64,000 nt of DNA, from the NCBI GenBank assembly GCA_015709695.1, contig CP054183.1:1414992-1478991 (forward strand). Reading direction: 5' to 3'. Origin of the DNA: Gammaproteobacteria bacterium (GTDB lineage: Bacteria; Pseudomonadota; Gammaproteobacteria; Steroidobacterales; GCA-2729495). Below, piece by piece: positions 26,658 to 36,871 of the stretch. Position 1 is the stretch's first letter, and each line of letters starts with the position of its first letter. The notes beneath the pieces were generated by a model. That model was not told the origin of the DNA. It did no database searches and saw only the letters and a list, made by a program, of their open reading frames with translations. The position numbers and the translations under genes are program-made.

Positions 26658-27295
26658 ACGCGGCCAGGCGGACGGAGATCTTCCTCCGGCTGCGCGCGGC
26701 CAACCCGCGACCGGCGACGGAACTGCACTACGCCAGTCCCTTCGAGCTGCTGGTGGCGGTGATGCTCTCCGCGCAGGCGACCGATGTCAGCGTCAACAAG
26801 GCCACCGGGCCGCTGTTTGCCGTGGCACCCACGCCGGAGCGCATGCTGCAGCTGGGCGAGGCCGGGCTGAAGCGCCACATCCGCAGCATCGGCCTGTTCA
26901 ACACCAAGGCGGAGCACATCATCCTCGCCTGCGCCATCCTCGTCGACCGGCATGGTGGCGCGGTACCGCGCACGCGGCAGGAACTCGAAGCGCTGCCTGG
27001 CGTCGGTCGCAAGACCGCCAACGTGGTGCTCAACACCGCATGGGGCGAAGCGACCATCGCCGTCGACACGCACATCTTCCGCGTCTGCAACCGCACTGGC
27101 CTCGCGCCCGGCCGCACGCCGCTGGCCGTGGAAAGGAAACTGCTGCGTGGCGTGCCGGAGGAGTTCCGCCGCGATGCGCATCACTGGCTGATCCTCCACG
27201 GCCGCTACACCTGCCTGGCGCGCCGGCCGCGCTGCCCGCAGTGCCTCATCGCCGACCTGTGCGAGTACCGGCACAAGACGCCCGCGCCAGCCTGA
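26654..27295 (+). CDS. nth: Endonuclease III
   Basis: Base-excision repair glycosylase/AP lyase, 213 residues. The helix-hairpin-helix LPGVGRKTANVVLN carries the catalytic lysine, and the catalytic aspartate is in TIAVDTHIFRV. The 4Fe-4S cluster ligands are C-x6-C-x2-C-x5-C in the C-terminal CLARRPRCPQCLIADLC. rsx genes followed by nth is the E. coli order. The stop codon lies inside a 10-bp tandem repeat. Confidence 0.97.
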   Translation: MNAARRTEIFLRLRAANPRPATELHYASPFELLVAVMLSAQATDVSVNKATGPLFAVAPTPERMLQLGEAGLKRHIRSIGLFNTKAEHIILACAILVDRHGGAVPRTRQELEALPGVGRKTANVVLNTAWGEATIAVDTHIFRVCNRTGLAPGRTPLAVERKLLRGVPEEFRRDAHHWLILHGRYTCLARRPRCPQCLIADLCEYRHKTPAPA

Positions 27296-27342
27296 GCTGG
27301 CCTGAGCTGGCCTGGGCTGGCCTGATCTGGCCTGGGCTGGCC
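27293..27342 (+). repeat. 10-bp tandem repeat at the nth stop codon
   Basis: Five tandem copies of TGAGCTGGCC (two exact; three with one or two changes, TGGGCTGGCC and TGATCTGGCC) begin exactly at the nth TGA stop. Several units carry a TGA. Confidence 0.85.
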
Positions 27343-27404
27343 GCGGCCTGCGACCAGGCGCCCAGGGCAGGCTGTAAGATGCGGCTTTTCCCGCTGGAGG
27401 CGCC

Positions 27405-27764
27405 GTGAAAGAGGAATCCGTGTTCTGGCTGGGTGGCAAGCCCGGCACCCAGCAGGCGGCCGAAGCGCCCCCGGCCGCCAGCGCCCTGGAGCCGGCCGTC
27501 CGCCAGGCCTGCCAGTCCCGAGGACTGGAGCCGGAGGACTTCGTCGCCGCGCTCGGCGGCCAGGGCAGCTGGCTGATCCACTTCAGCGCCGATGGCCGGC
27601 GCCAGCGCATCGTCTGGAACGGCCGTGAACGCAGGCTGGTGCTGCAGGCAGCCCTGCGCGCCGGCGGCTGGGAGGACCTGCGCGACTGCCCGCTGGCAGC
27701 CGCCGACGAGGCCGGCGTCGTCGCCGGCATCGCCCTGCTGCTCGATGGCGGCACGCCGGGCTGA
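27405..27764 (+). CDS. Hypothetical protein, 119 residues
   Basis: I do not recognise a family. The GTG at 27405 follows a good ribosome site (CTGGAGG), and a TAAGAT -10-like hexamer lies at 27375-27380. The middle reads as a small mixed alpha/beta domain with the line GGQGSWLIHFSADGRRQRI and a second strand VWNGRERRLVLQ. The C-terminal half is acidic and Ala-rich. No signal peptide or membrane helix. GC and codon use match the neighbours, which supports a real gene. Confidence 0.6.
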   Translation: MKEESVFWLGGKPGTQQAAEAPPAASALEPAVRQACQSRGLEPEDFVAALGGQGSWLIHFSADGRRQRIVWNGRERRLVLQAALRAGGWEDLRDCPLAAADEAGVVAGIALLLDGGTPG

Positions 27765-27792
27765 CGGCCCGGCCCGCCGCAGACCTGCCCCG

Positions 27793-28695
27793 ATGTTCTC
27801 GCAGAACCTGCGCGGCATCGCCGCCATGCTGGTGGCCGTGGCGGCCTTCGCCGGCATGGATGCCATGCTCAAGGTGCTGGCCGCGCGCTATCCGCCGATG
27901 CAGGTCGGCGCCCTGCGCGGTGCCGCATCGCTGCCTTTCCTGCTCGCCGGCGTGGCCCTGCTCGGCCGCTGGCGCGAGCTGCGCCCGGTGCGCATCGGCC
28001 TGCACCTGGTCCGCGGCGTGCTCGGCCTGGTGATGGTGGCCGGCTTCGTCTACGCGGTGAAGGTGCTGTCGCTGGCCGACGCCTATTCGATCTTCTTCGT
28101 CGCGCCGCTGATGGTCACCGCCTTCGCGGTGCCGCTGCTCGGCGAGCGGGTCGACTGGCAGCGCTGGCTCGCCATCTTCGCGGGGCTGGCGGGCGTGCTC
28201 ACCATGCTGCGGCCCTCCGGCCACGCCATGGGCGCGCTCGGCATGGCCGGTGCGCTGCTCTCCGCCGTGGCCTATGCGCTGAGCGCCATCTCCGTGCGGG
28301 TACTGACCCGCACCGACACCACGGTGAGCATGGTGTTCTGGTTCCTGGTGCTGCTGACGCTGTTCTCCGGTGCCATCGCCGCGCCCGGCTGGGTACCGGT
28401 CGAGTCGCAGGACTGGCGCTGGATCCTCGCGCTCGGCGCGCTCGGCATCGTCGGCCAGCACTTCGTCACCGAGGCCTTCCGGCATGCGCCCGCCTCGGTC
28501 ATCGCGCCCTTCGAGTACACCGCGCTGCTCTGGGGCATCGGCATCGACTGGGCCTTCTGGCACGTGCTGCCCGGCGGACGCGCGCTCGCCGGCGCCAGCC
28601 TGGTGGTGGCTGCCGGGCTGTACCTCATCTGGCGCGAGCACCGGCTGCATCGCGAGCTGGCGGCCAGCATCGAGTCTCCCGCCAGCATGCACTGA
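27793..28695 (+). CDS. EamA/DMT-family transporter
   Basis: A 300-residue drug/metabolite transporter with ten hydrophobic segments formed by two EamA repeats. It has the typical GALRGAASLPFLL and LADAYSIFFVAPLMVTAFAV segments and ends in a basic cytoplasmic tail (IWREHRLHRE). Substrate unknown. It begins 28 bases after the hypothetical gene and may share its transcript. Confidence 0.88.
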   Translation: MFSQNLRGIAAMLVAVAAFAGMDAMLKVLAARYPPMQVGALRGAASLPFLLAGVALLGRWRELRPVRIGLHLVRGVLGLVMVAGFVYAVKVLSLADAYSIFFVAPLMVTAFAVPLLGERVDWQRWLAIFAGLAGVLTMLRPSGHAMGALGMAGALLSAVAYALSAISVRVLTRTDTTVSMVFWFLVLLTLFSGAIAAPGWVPVESQDWRWILALGALGIVGQHFVTEAFRHAPASVIAPFEYTALLWGIGIDWAFWHVLPGGRALAGASLVVAAGLYLIWREHRLHRELAASIESPASMH

Positions 28696-28720
28696 CAGCG
28701 CCCGCGCGCTCTGCTATACA
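28692..28720 (+). promoter_or_regulatory. Sigma-70-type promoter for the PEBP gene
   Basis: CTGACA at 28692-28697 and TATACA at 28715-28720 are separated by 17 bases, about 40 bases before the start codon of the next gene. Found by eye only. Confidence 0.5.
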
Positions 28721-28761
28721 GGCAGCCTCACGCGGCCGGGGCCGTCTGCAGGAGAACCACC

Positions 28762-29310
28762 ATGCGCCTGATCCTCGTCACCGTCCTGCTCGTGCTGGGC
28801 TCGGCCCAGGCTGCCGAATCCGGCTTCCGCCTCGCCAGTCCGGACCTGGTGCCCGGCCAGCCGATGACGCTGAAGCAGGTCTACAAGGGTTTCGGCTGCA
28901 GCGGCGAGAACATCTCGCCCGCCCTGCTCTGGCAGGGCGCGCCGGCCGGCACCCGCAGCTTCGCCCTGATGGTGCACGACCCGGACGCACCCACCGGCAG
29001 CGGCTGGTGGCACTGGGTGGTGTGGAACATCCCCGCGGCGACGACGACACTGCCCGCCGGCGCCGGCACACCCGGCTCCGCCGCGATGCCGGCCGGGGCC
29101 GTGCAGGGCAACACCGATTTCGGCAGCCCGGGCTATGGCGGCCCCTGTCCGCCGCCGGGCTCGAAGCCGCACCACTACCACTTCCGGCTCTACGCGCTGA
29201 AGGTCGAAAAGCTGGACCTGCCGGCCCAGGCCAGCGCGGCCTTCGTCAGCTTCAATGTGCGGGCCAACGCCCTGGCGGAAGCGGAGCTGATGGCGACCTA
29301 TGCGCGCTGA
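28762..29310 (+). CDS. YbhB/YbcL-type PEBP protein, exported
   Basis: A 182-residue phosphatidylethanolamine-binding-protein-like (Raf kinase inhibitor-like) protein. It has a signal peptide (residues 1-17, ending AQAAE) and the bacterial PEBP motifs NISPALLWQGAPAGTRSFAL, DPDAPTGSGWWHWVVWNIP, GYGGPCPPPG and HHYHFRLYAL. The ATG follows CAGGAGAACCACC, a strong ribosome site. Molecular function of bacterial homologues is not settled. Convergent with lpd. Confidence 0.9.
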   Translation: MRLILVTVLLVLGSAQAAESGFRLASPDLVPGQPMTLKQVYKGFGCSGENISPALLWQGAPAGTRSFALMVHDPDAPTGSGWWHWVVWNIPAATTTLPAGAGTPGSAAMPAGAVQGNTDFGSPGYGGPCPPPGSKPHHYHFRLYALKVEKLDLPAQASAAFVSFNVRANALAEAELMATYAR

Positions 29311-29322
29311 GCGCGCGCCGGC

Positions 29323-31116
29323 TCAGCCCTTCTTCGGCAGGTAGAGGTCGGTGAGCGTGCCGTCGAAGGCCTCGGCGGCGAAGGCGACCGTTTCCGACAG
29401 CGTCGGGTGCGGATGGATGGTCAGGCCGATGTCCTCGGCGTCGCAGCCCATCTCGATGGCCAGCGCCACCTCGGCGATCAGGTCGCCGGCATTGGGGCCG
29501 ACGATGCCGGCGCCGAGCACGCGCCGGGTGACGGGATCGAACAGCAGCTTCGTCAGGCCCTCGTCGCGGTTCAGTGACAGCGCGCGACCGCTGGCCGCCC
29601 AGGGGAAGCTGCCCTTTTCCACGGCGATGCCCTGCGCCTTCGCCTGGGTCTCGGTCAGGCCCACCCAGGCGACTTCCGGATCCGTGTAGGCGACCGAGGG
29701 AATGACGCGCGCATCGAAGGCGCGCTTGTGACCGGCCGCCACCTCGGCGGCCACCTTGCCCTCGTGGCTCGCCTTGTGGGCCAGCATCGGCTGGCCGACG
29801 ATGTCGCCGATGGCGAAGATGTGCGCCACATTCGTGCGCATCTGCCGGTCCACTGCAATGAAGCCGCGCTCGTCGACGGCGACGCCGGCCTTGTCGGCAC
29901 CGATCTGCCGGCCATTGGGCCGGCGGCCGACCGCGACCAGCACCTTGCCGTAGCTGCGCGTCTCGCCCTTGCCGGCCTTGTCGAAGGTCACCTCGATGCC
30001 CGCCGCCGCGGGCTTCATCGACACCACCTTCGTGCCCGTCATCACCGCCTCGTAGCGCTTGCGCAGGCGCCGCTCCAGCGGCCGCAGCAGGTCGGGATCC
30101 ACGCCGGGCATCAGCTGGTCGAGCAGCTCCACCACGCTCACCTTCACGCCGAGCGCGTCGTAGACGGTCGCCATTTCCAGGCCGATGATGCCGCCGCCGA
30201 TGACCAGCAGCGACTCCGGCAGATCGAGTTCCAGCGCCGCGGTGGAATCGATGATGCGCGGATCCTCGGGCAGGTCCGGCAGCCGCACCGGTTCCGAGCC
30301 TGCGGCGATGATGCACTGGCGGAAGGCGATCACCTGGCTGCCCCCGTCCCCGCTCACCTCGAGGTGATGGTCCGAGAGGAAGCGCCCGCTGCCGCGGACC
30401 ACCTGCACGCGGCGCTGCTTCGCCAGCTGCCCGAGCCCGCCGGTGAGCCGCCCCACCACCTTGTTCTTCCACTCGCGCAGCCGCGCGCTGTCGATCTTCG
30501 GCGGTCCGAAGTCCACGCCGAGGGCGGACATCTCCGCTGCCTCCTCGATGACGCGCGCCGCGTGCAGCAGGGCCTTCGAGGGAATGCAGCCGACATTCAG
30601 GCACACCCCGCCCAGCGTCGGCCAGCGCTCGACCAGCGTCACCGCCAGTCCGAGGTCGGCCGCGCGGAAGGCGGCCGTGTAGCCGCCGGGACCGGCGCCG
30701 AGCACGAGCAGATCGGCCTCGGCCTGCACCGGACCGCTGTACTGCGCGGCGCCGGCGGTCTTCGCCGGGGCCGGCGGCGGCGCAGCCCTTGCAGGCGCGG
30801 CAGCGGGCGCGGCGGAAGCAGCCGCTGCGGGCGTCGCGGCGACAGCTGCCGCCTGCGGCGCGGGCGCGGATGCGGCGTCGGCTTCCATGCGCAGGATGGG
30901 CGTGCCCCTGGACACGCGGTCACCGGCCTTGACCAGCACCTCGACCACGCGGCCCGGCGCCGTGGCCGGCACCTCCATGGCCGCCTTGTCGCTCTCCAGG
31001 GTGATCAGCGGCTGCTCGACGGCCAGCCGGTCGCCGGGCTGCACATGTACCTCGATGACCTCGACGTCCTTGAAGTCGCCGATGTCCGGGACGCTGACCT
31101 CGGTCAGGCTGGCCAC
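29323..31116 (-). CDS. lpd: Dihydrolipoyl dehydrogenase with N-terminal lipoyl domain
   Basis: E3 of pyruvate dehydrogenase, 597 residues. Residues 1-80 are a lipoyl domain with the lipoylated lysine in [12 protein letters not shown]. An Ala/Pro linker (80-120) follows. The flavoprotein part has FAD loop [12 protein letters not shown], redox disulfide [16 protein letters not shown] loop [12 protein letters not shown] and the active-site HPHPTLSE. It ends the aceE-aceF-lpd operon, 6 bases after aceF. E3 with its own lipoyl domain is known from Neisseria and some gammaproteobacteria. Confidence 0.96.
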   Translation of the reverse strand: MASLTEVSVPDIGDFKDVEVIEVHVQPGDRLAVEQPLITLESDKAAMEVPATAPGRVVEVLVKAGDRVSRGTPILRMEADAASAPAPQAAAVAATPAAAASAAPAAAPARAAPPPAPAKTAGAAQYSGPVQAEADLLVLGAGPGGYTAAFRAADLGLAVTLVERWPTLGGVCLNVGCIPSKALLHAARVIEEAAEMSALGVDFGPPKIDSARLREWKNKVVGRLTGGLGQLAKQRRVQVVRGSGRFLSDHHLEVSGDGGSQVIAFRQCIIAAGSEPVRLPDLPEDPRIIDSTAALELDLPESLLVIGGGIIGLEMATVYDALGVKVSVVELLDQLMPGVDPDLLRPLERRLRKRYEAVMTGTKVVSMKPAAAGIEVTFDKAGKGETRSYGKVLVAVGRRPNGRQIGADKAGVAVDERGFIAVDRQMRTNVAHIFAIGDIVGQPMLAHKASHEGKVAAEVAAGHKRAFDARVIPSVAYTDPEVAWVGLTETQAKAQGIAVEKGSFPWAASGRALSLNRDEGLTKLLFDPVTRRVLGAGIVGPNAGDLIAEVALAIEMGCDAEDIGLTIHPHPTLSETVAFAAEAFDGTLTDLYLPKKG

Positions 31117-31122
31117 GCTGCC

Positions 31123-32436
31123 TCAGCCCGCGAGCCGGTCCGGGTCGGCCAGGGCCTGCACCAGGAACGAGGTGAAACGCACGCCGCTCGCGCCGTCGAT
31201 GACGCGGTGGTCGTAGGACAGCGACAGCGGCAGGACCAGCCGCGGCACGAAACCGCCGTCCTGCCAGACCGGGCGCCGGGCGGACCGGCCGATGCCGAGG
31301 ATGGCGACCTCGGGCGCGTTGATGATCGGCGTGAAGAAGCTGCCGCCGATGCCGCCGAGGCTGGACACGGTGAAGCTGCCGCCGCGCATCTCCTCGCCGC
31401 TGACCTTGCCCTCGCGGGCGCGGGCGCTGAGATCGCCGAGCTCGCGGGCGATGGCGAACAGGTCCTTCGTGCCGGCATCGCGGATCACCGGCACCACCAG
31501 CCCCTGCGGCGTGTCGGCCGCGAAACCGATGTGGTGGTACTTCTTGTGCACCAGTGCGCCGCCGTCCTCCGACAGCGAGGAATTGAAATCCGGGAACTCG
31601 CGCAGCGCCAGCACGCAGGCGCGGATGATGAAGGCCAGCGGCGTCAGCCGCACGCCCGCCTTCGCCGCCTCGGCCTTGAGCGCCTCGCGGCGCGCCTCCA
31701 GCGCGGTGATGTCCGCCTCGTCGTGCTGGGTGACATGCGGGATGTTGAGCCAGCTCGCCTGCAGCCGCGGGCCGGAGATCCGCCGCACCCGCGACAGCGG
31801 CACCAGCTCGATCTCGCCGTACTTCGCGTAGTCGACCACCGGCAGCTTCGGCAGGCCGCCGCCCGCCTGGCCGCCGAGGATGGCCTTGACGTAGGCCTTG
31901 ACGTCCTCCTGCAGCACGCGGCCCTTGGCACCGCTGCCCTTCACCGCGATCAGGTTGACGCCGAGCTCGCGCGCCAGCTTGCGCACCGAGGGGCTCGCAT
32001 GCGCCTTGCCGAAGCCCGACTCGTCGATCGGCGGCAGCGTGGCGCTGGCGCGCACCGGCGGCGGGCGCGCGGCGGGCGCCGCTGCAGGCGCGGGTGCCGC
32101 GGCAGCCGGCCTGGCCGGTGTCGCGGCTGCAGCCGCTGGCGCGGACTTCGCCGGGGCGGGTGCCGCCGGTGGTGGCGCGGCCGACGCGTCCACTTCAATG
32201 AGAGCGATGAGGCTGCCCTTGGAGACGCGGCCGCCCTTGGCGACCTTCAGCTCGACGATGCGCCCGGCCATCGGTGCCGGCACTTCCATCGAGGCCTTGT
32301 CGGTCTCCAGGGTGATCAGCGGCGCCTCGGCGCTCACCGTGTCGCCGGCGGCCACCAATACTTCGACGATCTCGACGTCGTGGAAATCGCCGATGTCGGG
32401 AACCCGGATTTCCTCGCGCCGCGTCATCTGCCCCAC
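31123..32436 (-). CDS. aceF: Dihydrolipoyllysine acetyltransferase (E2)
   Basis: E2 core of pyruvate dehydrogenase, 437 residues with a single lipoyl domain (ETDKASMEVPAPMAG near residue 45). An Ala/Pro-rich linker, a peripheral-subunit-binding domain (ASPSVRKLARELGVNL, about residues 150-185) and the acetyltransferase domain ending in the catalytic YDHRVIDGASG follow. A start at the second Met (32427) is possible. It begins 13 bases after aceE. Confidence 0.96.
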   Translation of the reverse strand: MGQMTRREEIRVPDIGDFHDVEIVEVLVAAGDTVSAEAPLITLETDKASMEVPAPMAGRIVELKVAKGGRVSKGSLIALIEVDASAAPPPAAPAPAKSAPAAAAATPARPAAAAPAPAAAPAARPPPVRASATLPPIDESGFGKAHASPSVRKLARELGVNLIAVKGSGAKGRVLQEDVKAYVKAILGGQAGGGLPKLPVVDYAKYGEIELVPLSRVRRISGPRLQASWLNIPHVTQHDEADITALEARREALKAEAAKAGVRLTPLAFIIRACVLALREFPDFNSSLSEDGGALVHKKYHHIGFAADTPQGLVVPVIRDAGTKDLFAIARELGDLSARAREGKVSGEEMRGGSFTVSSLGGIGGSFFTPIINAPEVAILGIGRSARRPVWQDGGFVPRLVLPLSLSYDHRVIDGASGVRFTSFLVQALADPDRLAG

Positions 32437-32449
32437 CCCGCCCGGACCG

Positions 32450-35119
32450 TCACACCGTCACCGGGTTCGGCCGCTCGGGGTCGACCTGCAGCGCCTCGAT
32501 GGCCCCGCGCACCGTGGCCATGTCCAGGGCGCCGTCGTCGGCCAGGGCCTTGAGGGCGGCCACGGCGATGTGCCGGCGATCGACCTCGAAGTGGTCGCGC
32601 AGCGCCGCGCGCGAATCGCTGCGCCCGTAGCCATCGGTGCCGAGCACCACGTAGCGGCCGGGGATCCACTGGCGGATCTGGTCGGGCACGATGCGCATGT
32701 AGTCGGTGGCGGCGACGAAGGGGCCGCCATGCATGCCGAGGCTGCGTTCCACGTAGGGCCGGCGCGGACGCTCGCCGGGATGCAGGTTGTTCCAGCGCTC
32801 GCAGTCCAGGCCCTCGCGCCGCAGCTCGGAGAAGCTGGTCACGCTCCAGACGTCGGCCGGGATGCGGTAGTCGCGCTCGAGGATCTCGGCGGCGGCGATC
32901 ACCTCGCGCAGGATGGTGCCGGAGCCAAGCAGCTGCACTCGCACCTTGCCCGGCCCGCCGACCTGCAGCTGGTAGAGCCCGCGCAGGATGCCGTCCTTGA
33001 CGCCCGGCGGCATCGGCGGCTGCACGTAGTTCTCGTTCATGCAGGTGATGTAGTAGAAGACGCGTTCGCCCTCCTGGTACATGCGCCGCAGGCCATCCTG
33101 GATGATGACCGTCAGTTCGTAGGCATAGGCCGGGTCGTAGGCCACGCAGTTGGGCACCGTGGAGGCCAGCACGTGGCTGTGGCCGTCCTGGTGCTGCAGG
33201 CCCTCGCCCGCCAGCGTGGTGCGCCCGGCGGTGGCGCCGAGCAGGAAGCCGCGCGCCTGCATGTCGCCGGCCGCCCAGACGAAATCGCCGATGCGCTGGA
33301 AGCCGAACATCGAGTAGTAGATGTAGAAGGGGATCATGTTGACGCCGTGGTTGGCGTAACTGGTCCCCGCCGCCAGCCAGGAGCAGAAGGCGCCGGCCTC
33401 GTTGATGCCCTCCTGCAGGATCTGGCCCTTCTTGTCCTCGCGGTAGTAGGAGAGCTGGTCCGCATCCTGCGGACGGTAGAGCTGGCCGACCGCCGAGTAG
33501 ATGCCGATCTGGCGGAACATGCCGTCCATGCCGAAGGTGCGCGCCTCGTCGGCGACGATAGGCACGATGAGCTTGCCCACCACCGGGTCGCGGATCAGGC
33601 GGGTCAGCAGGCGCACGAAGGCCATGGTGGTGGAGATCTCGCGGTCCCCCGAGCCTTCCAGTTCCTGGCGGAAGCTGTCGAGCCCCGGCACCTGCAGCGG
33701 TTCGGCACGCACCGAGCGCGCCGGCAGGTAGCCGCCGAGCTTCTCGCGACGCTCCTTCAGGTAGCGGATCTCGTCGCTGTCCTCGGCCGGCTTGAGGAAG
33801 GGTATGGCCTCGATCTCGGTATCGGAGAGCGGAATGTTGAAACGGTCGCGGAAATGCTTGAGGTTCTCGAGGTCGACCTTCTTCGCCTGGTGGGCGATCA
33901 TGCGGCTCTCGCCTGAGGTGCCCATGGCGAAGCCCTTCACCGTCTTGGCGAGGATCACGGTCGGGCCGCCGGTGTGCTTCATGGCGCGGTCGTAGGCCGC
34001 GTACACCTTGACGAAATCGTGGCCGCCGCGGTTCAGCCGCCAGATGTCCTCGTCGGACATGTTGGCGACCATCGCCTTGAGATCCGGGTGCTTGCCGAAG
34101 AAATGCTCGCGGGTGTAGGCGCCGCCGAAGGCCTTGCAGGCCTGGTACTCGCCATCCACCGCCTCTTCCATGACCCGGCGCAGCAGCCCCTGGTGGTCGG
34201 CCGCGAGCAGCGGGTCCCAGCGCGAACCCCACAGCACCTTGATGACGTTCCAGCCGGCACCGCCGAAGGCGGCCTCCAGCTCCTGGATGATCTTGCCGTT
34301 GCCGCGCACCGGGCCGTCGAGCCGCTGCAGGTTGCAGTTGATGACGAACACCAGGTTGTCGAGGCCCTCGCGCACCGGCATGCCGATGGCGCCCATGGAC
34401 TCGGGCTCGTCCATCTCGCCGTCGCCGAGGAAGCACCACACCTTGCGGTCGCCGGCGGGAATGAGCCCGCGGTTCTCCAGGTAGCGCATGAAGCGCGCCT
34501 GGTAGATGGCCATCATCGGCCCGAGGCCCATCGATACCGTGGGGAACTGCCAGAAGTCCGGCATCAGCCAGGGATGCGGGTAGGAGGACAGCCCGCCGCC
34601 GCCGACCTCCTGGCGGAAGCGCTTGAGCTGCTCCTCGCTCAGCCGCCCCTCGAGAAAGGCGCGCGCGTAGAAACCGGGCGAGGAATGCCCCTGGATGAAC
34701 ACCAGGTCGCCGCCATGCGCCGCGCCGGCTGCCCGCCAGAAATGATGGAAGCCGACCTCGTAGAGTGTCGCCGAGGAGGCGTAGCTGGCGATGTGGCCGC
34801 CGTACTCGGTGCTGACCTTGTTGGTCCGCGTCACCATCGCCAGCGCGTTCCAGCGGATGTAGGCCTCGATGCGCCGCTCCAGCGCCCGGTCGCCCGGGTA
34901 CTCCGGCTGCTGCGACACCGGGATGGTGTTGACGTAGGCGGTATTGGGGCTGTACGGCAGGTACGCGCCGGAACGGCGCGCGTGGTCGATCATGTGGTTG
35001 AGCAGGAAGTGGGCCCTCGAGGCGCCACCCGTTCGCAGGACGGAGTCTATGGACTCAAGCCATTCCTGGGTTTCATCCGGATCGACATCATCAAATCGGT
35101 TGAAGTCCCGCACTGGCAC
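32450..35119 (-). CDS. aceE: Pyruvate dehydrogenase E1, homodimeric
   Basis: Thiamine-diphosphate E1 component, 889 residues, matching E. coli AceE (887). It shows [19 protein letters not shown] N-terminal sequence, [18 protein letters not shown], the ThDP motif [13 protein letters not shown] followed by [11 protein letters not shown], and the C-terminal [17 protein letters not shown] chose the GTG at 35119 ([14 protein letters not shown]), after an AGGTCGAG ribosome site; the longer ATG at 35233 adds 38 residues unlike the family and overlaps the promoter. Confidence 0.96.
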   Translation of the reverse strand: MPVRDFNRFDDVDPDETQEWLESIDSVLRTGGASRAHFLLNHMIDHARRSGAYLPYSPNTAYVNTIPVSQQPEYPGDRALERRIEAYIRWNALAMVTRTNKVSTEYGGHIASYASSATLYEVGFHHFWRAAGAAHGGDLVFIQGHSSPGFYARAFLEGRLSEEQLKRFRQEVGGGGLSSYPHPWLMPDFWQFPTVSMGLGPMMAIYQARFMRYLENRGLIPAGDRKVWCFLGDGEMDEPESMGAIGMPVREGLDNLVFVINCNLQRLDGPVRGNGKIIQELEAAFGGAGWNVIKVLWGSRWDPLLAADHQGLLRRVMEEAVDGEYQACKAFGGAYTREHFFGKHPDLKAMVANMSDEDIWRLNRGGHDFVKVYAAYDRAMKHTGGPTVILAKTVKGFAMGTSGESRMIAHQAKKVDLENLKHFRDRFNIPLSDTEIEAIPFLKPAEDSDEIRYLKERREKLGGYLPARSVRAEPLQVPGLDSFRQELEGSGDREISTTMAFVRLLTRLIRDPVVGKLIVPIVADEARTFGMDGMFRQIGIYSAVGQLYRPQDADQLSYYREDKKGQILQEGINEAGAFCSWLAAGTSYANHGVNMIPFYIYYSMFGFQRIGDFVWAAGDMQARGFLLGATAGRTTLAGEGLQHQDGHSHVLASTVPNCVAYDPAYAYELTVIIQDGLRRMYQEGERVFYYITCMNENYVQPPMPPGVKDGILRGLYQLQVGGPGKVRVQLLGSGTILREVIAAAEILERDYRIPADVWSVTSFSELRREGLDCERWNNLHPGERPRRPYVERSLGMHGGPFVAATDYMRIVPDQIRQWIPGRYVVLGTDGYGRSDSRAALRDHFEVDRRHIAVAALKALADDGALDMATVRGAIEALQVDPERPNPVTV

Positions 35120-35198
35120 GCTCGACCTGAAACCGCCACCCGCATGCGGGAAACAGCGACCGCACGCATCCTGCTCTGCCCTATAATCCCTGCGCCGA

Positions 35199-35227
35199 AG
35201 AATAGCGGATTGTCCCTGCGCTGTCAC
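35199..35227 (-). promoter_or_regulatory. Sigma-70-type promoter for aceE operon
   Basis: On the minus strand GTGACA (complement of 35222-35227) and TATTCT (complement of 35199-35204) are spaced by exactly 17 bases, about 80 bases ahead of the chosen aceE start. I saw no PdhR-like palindrome. A TATAAT at 35182-35187 on the plus strand may serve the divergent aminopeptidase gene but has no clear -35. Confidence 0.5.
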
Positions 35228-35306
35228 CGGCATGGATCAGGTGGGCAACGCATCCAGCCGCCTTCCGCATCCATCTTCAAGCCGTCACACCGGAAAGAGC
35301 CGACGC

Positions 35307-36860
35307 ATGTCCGAACTGCTGCCCGCCGAACCGGCGCTGCGCGTGAGCCAGGCCACCGGCATGCCCGCCGGCAAAACGCTGGCGGCGCTCGATCACCTGC
35401 TGGTGGTGCTGCCGCATGCGCCAGGCGCAGCCGCGTGGCGGCGCGTGCCGGATGCCGCGCGACTGCAGCGCCAGCTGCAGCGCCTCGGCCCACCCGCCAC
35501 GCGCGGCATGCTGCGCAGCCGCCTCGGCGGCAGCGCCGACACCGGCGTGACGCTCGCCTGCCTGCCCGCGCCCGGCAAGCAGGCGGACACCGCCTTCGCC
35601 CGGCTGAAGTGGAGCGGCGAGGTGATGGCCGAAGCGCTCGGCTCGCGCCCGCGACGGCTCGGCATCCTGGTGGCCGGGCTGCCGGCGGAATGCAGCGCGA
35701 CGCTGGCGCAGTCGCTGCTGCTCGCCGCGGGTGCGGCCGCCTTCCGCATGCCGGGCTTCCGCCGCCAGCCGGATCCCGCGCGCCGGCTGCACGCCGTGCA
35801 GCTGCTCGGCCTCGAGACGAAGCTCGACCTGCGCCGCACGCTGGTGGAGATCGAGACGGCGAACCTGGTGCGCTGGCTGACCGCGCTGCCGCCCAACAAG
35901 CTCACCGCCGGCGGCTACCGCGAGCTGGTGGCGCAGCTCGCCGAGCACCACGACTGGGGCCTGCGCTTCCTCGACAGCGCCGCCCTGCGCCGCCTCGGCG
36001 CCGGCGCCTTCCTCGCCGTCGCCCAGGGCAGCGAGGGTCGCGGCGCGGATGCCGGCATCCTGCACCTGTCGCACCGGCCGCGCGGCCGTGGCCGCAGCCG
36101 GCCCGATGTCGCCCTCGTCGGCAAGGGCATCCTCTTCGACACCGGCGGCACCAACCTCAAGCCGTTCCGCGCCATGCTCGACATGCACCAGGACATGTGC
36201 GGCAGCGCCGTGGCACTGGCGACGCTGCTGGCGATGACGCGGCTGGGCCTGCCGCTGGCGGCGGACTGCTGGCTCGCCATCACCGAGAACCGCATCGGGC
36301 CGCAGGCCTACAAGCCGCGCGATGTGGTGCGGGCCGTCGATGGCACCAGCATCGAGGTGATCCACACCGATGCCGAGGGCCGCATGGCGCTGGCCGACAC
36401 GCTGGCGCTCGCCGCCCGCGAGAAGCCGCGCCTGATCATCGACTACGCGACGCTGACCGGGCAGTGCATCAACGCGCTGACCGAGCGCTACAGCGGCGTG
36501 TTCAGCAATCGTCCCGCCCTCGACGCGCTGCTGGTCGCGGCCGGCCGCGACAGCGGCGAGCGCGTCTGGCCCTTCCCCATGGACGAGGATTTCGACGAGG
36601 AGCTCAAGTCCGATGTCGCCGACGTCCTGCAGTGCTCGCCGGAGAACGAGGGCGACCACATCCTCGCCGCGCGCTTCCTGCAGCGCTTCCTGCCGGCCTC
36701 CCAGCCCTGGGTGCACGTCGACCTGAGCGCGGCCGCGCGCAAGAAGGGCCTCGCCCAGGTCCCCGCCGGCCCCACCGGCTTCGGCGTGCGCCTGACGCTG
36801 AACCTGCTGCTGGACCGGCAGGCCGAACTCGGCCGGCTGCTCGCCGCGCCCGGCGCCTGA
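35307..36860 (+). CDS. M17 leucyl aminopeptidase family protein
   Basis: A 517-residue zinc/manganese aminopeptidase related to PepA. The C-terminal catalytic domain shows [17 protein letters not shown] (metal-binding Lys and Asp), [12 protein letters not shown] (PepA MKxDMxGAA equivalent), the signature [16 protein letters not shown] and, later, [17 protein letters not shown]. The N-terminal half is divergent. The ATG at 35307 ([13 protein letters not shown]) follows GGAAAGAGC. It is divergent from aceE and followed 11 bases later by rnt. Confidence 0.9.
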   Translation: MSELLPAEPALRVSQATGMPAGKTLAALDHLLVVLPHAPGAAAWRRVPDAARLQRQLQRLGPPATRGMLRSRLGGSADTGVTLACLPAPGKQADTAFARLKWSGEVMAEALGSRPRRLGILVAGLPAECSATLAQSLLLAAGAAAFRMPGFRRQPDPARRLHAVQLLGLETKLDLRRTLVEIETANLVRWLTALPPNKLTAGGYRELVAQLAEHHDWGLRFLDSAALRRLGAGAFLAVAQGSEGRGADAGILHLSHRPRGRGRSRPDVALVGKGILFDTGGTNLKPFRAMLDMHQDMCGSAVALATLLAMTRLGLPLAADCWLAITENRIGPQAYKPRDVVRAVDGTSIEVIHTDAEGRMALADTLALAAREKPRLIIDYATLTGQCINALTERYSGVFSNRPALDALLVAAGRDSGERVWPFPMDEDFDEELKSDVADVLQCSPENEGDHILAARFLQRFLPASQPWVHVDLSAAARKKGLAQVPAGPTGFGVRLTLNLLLDRQAELGRLLAAPGA

Positions 36861-36871
36861 GCCCGCAACCC

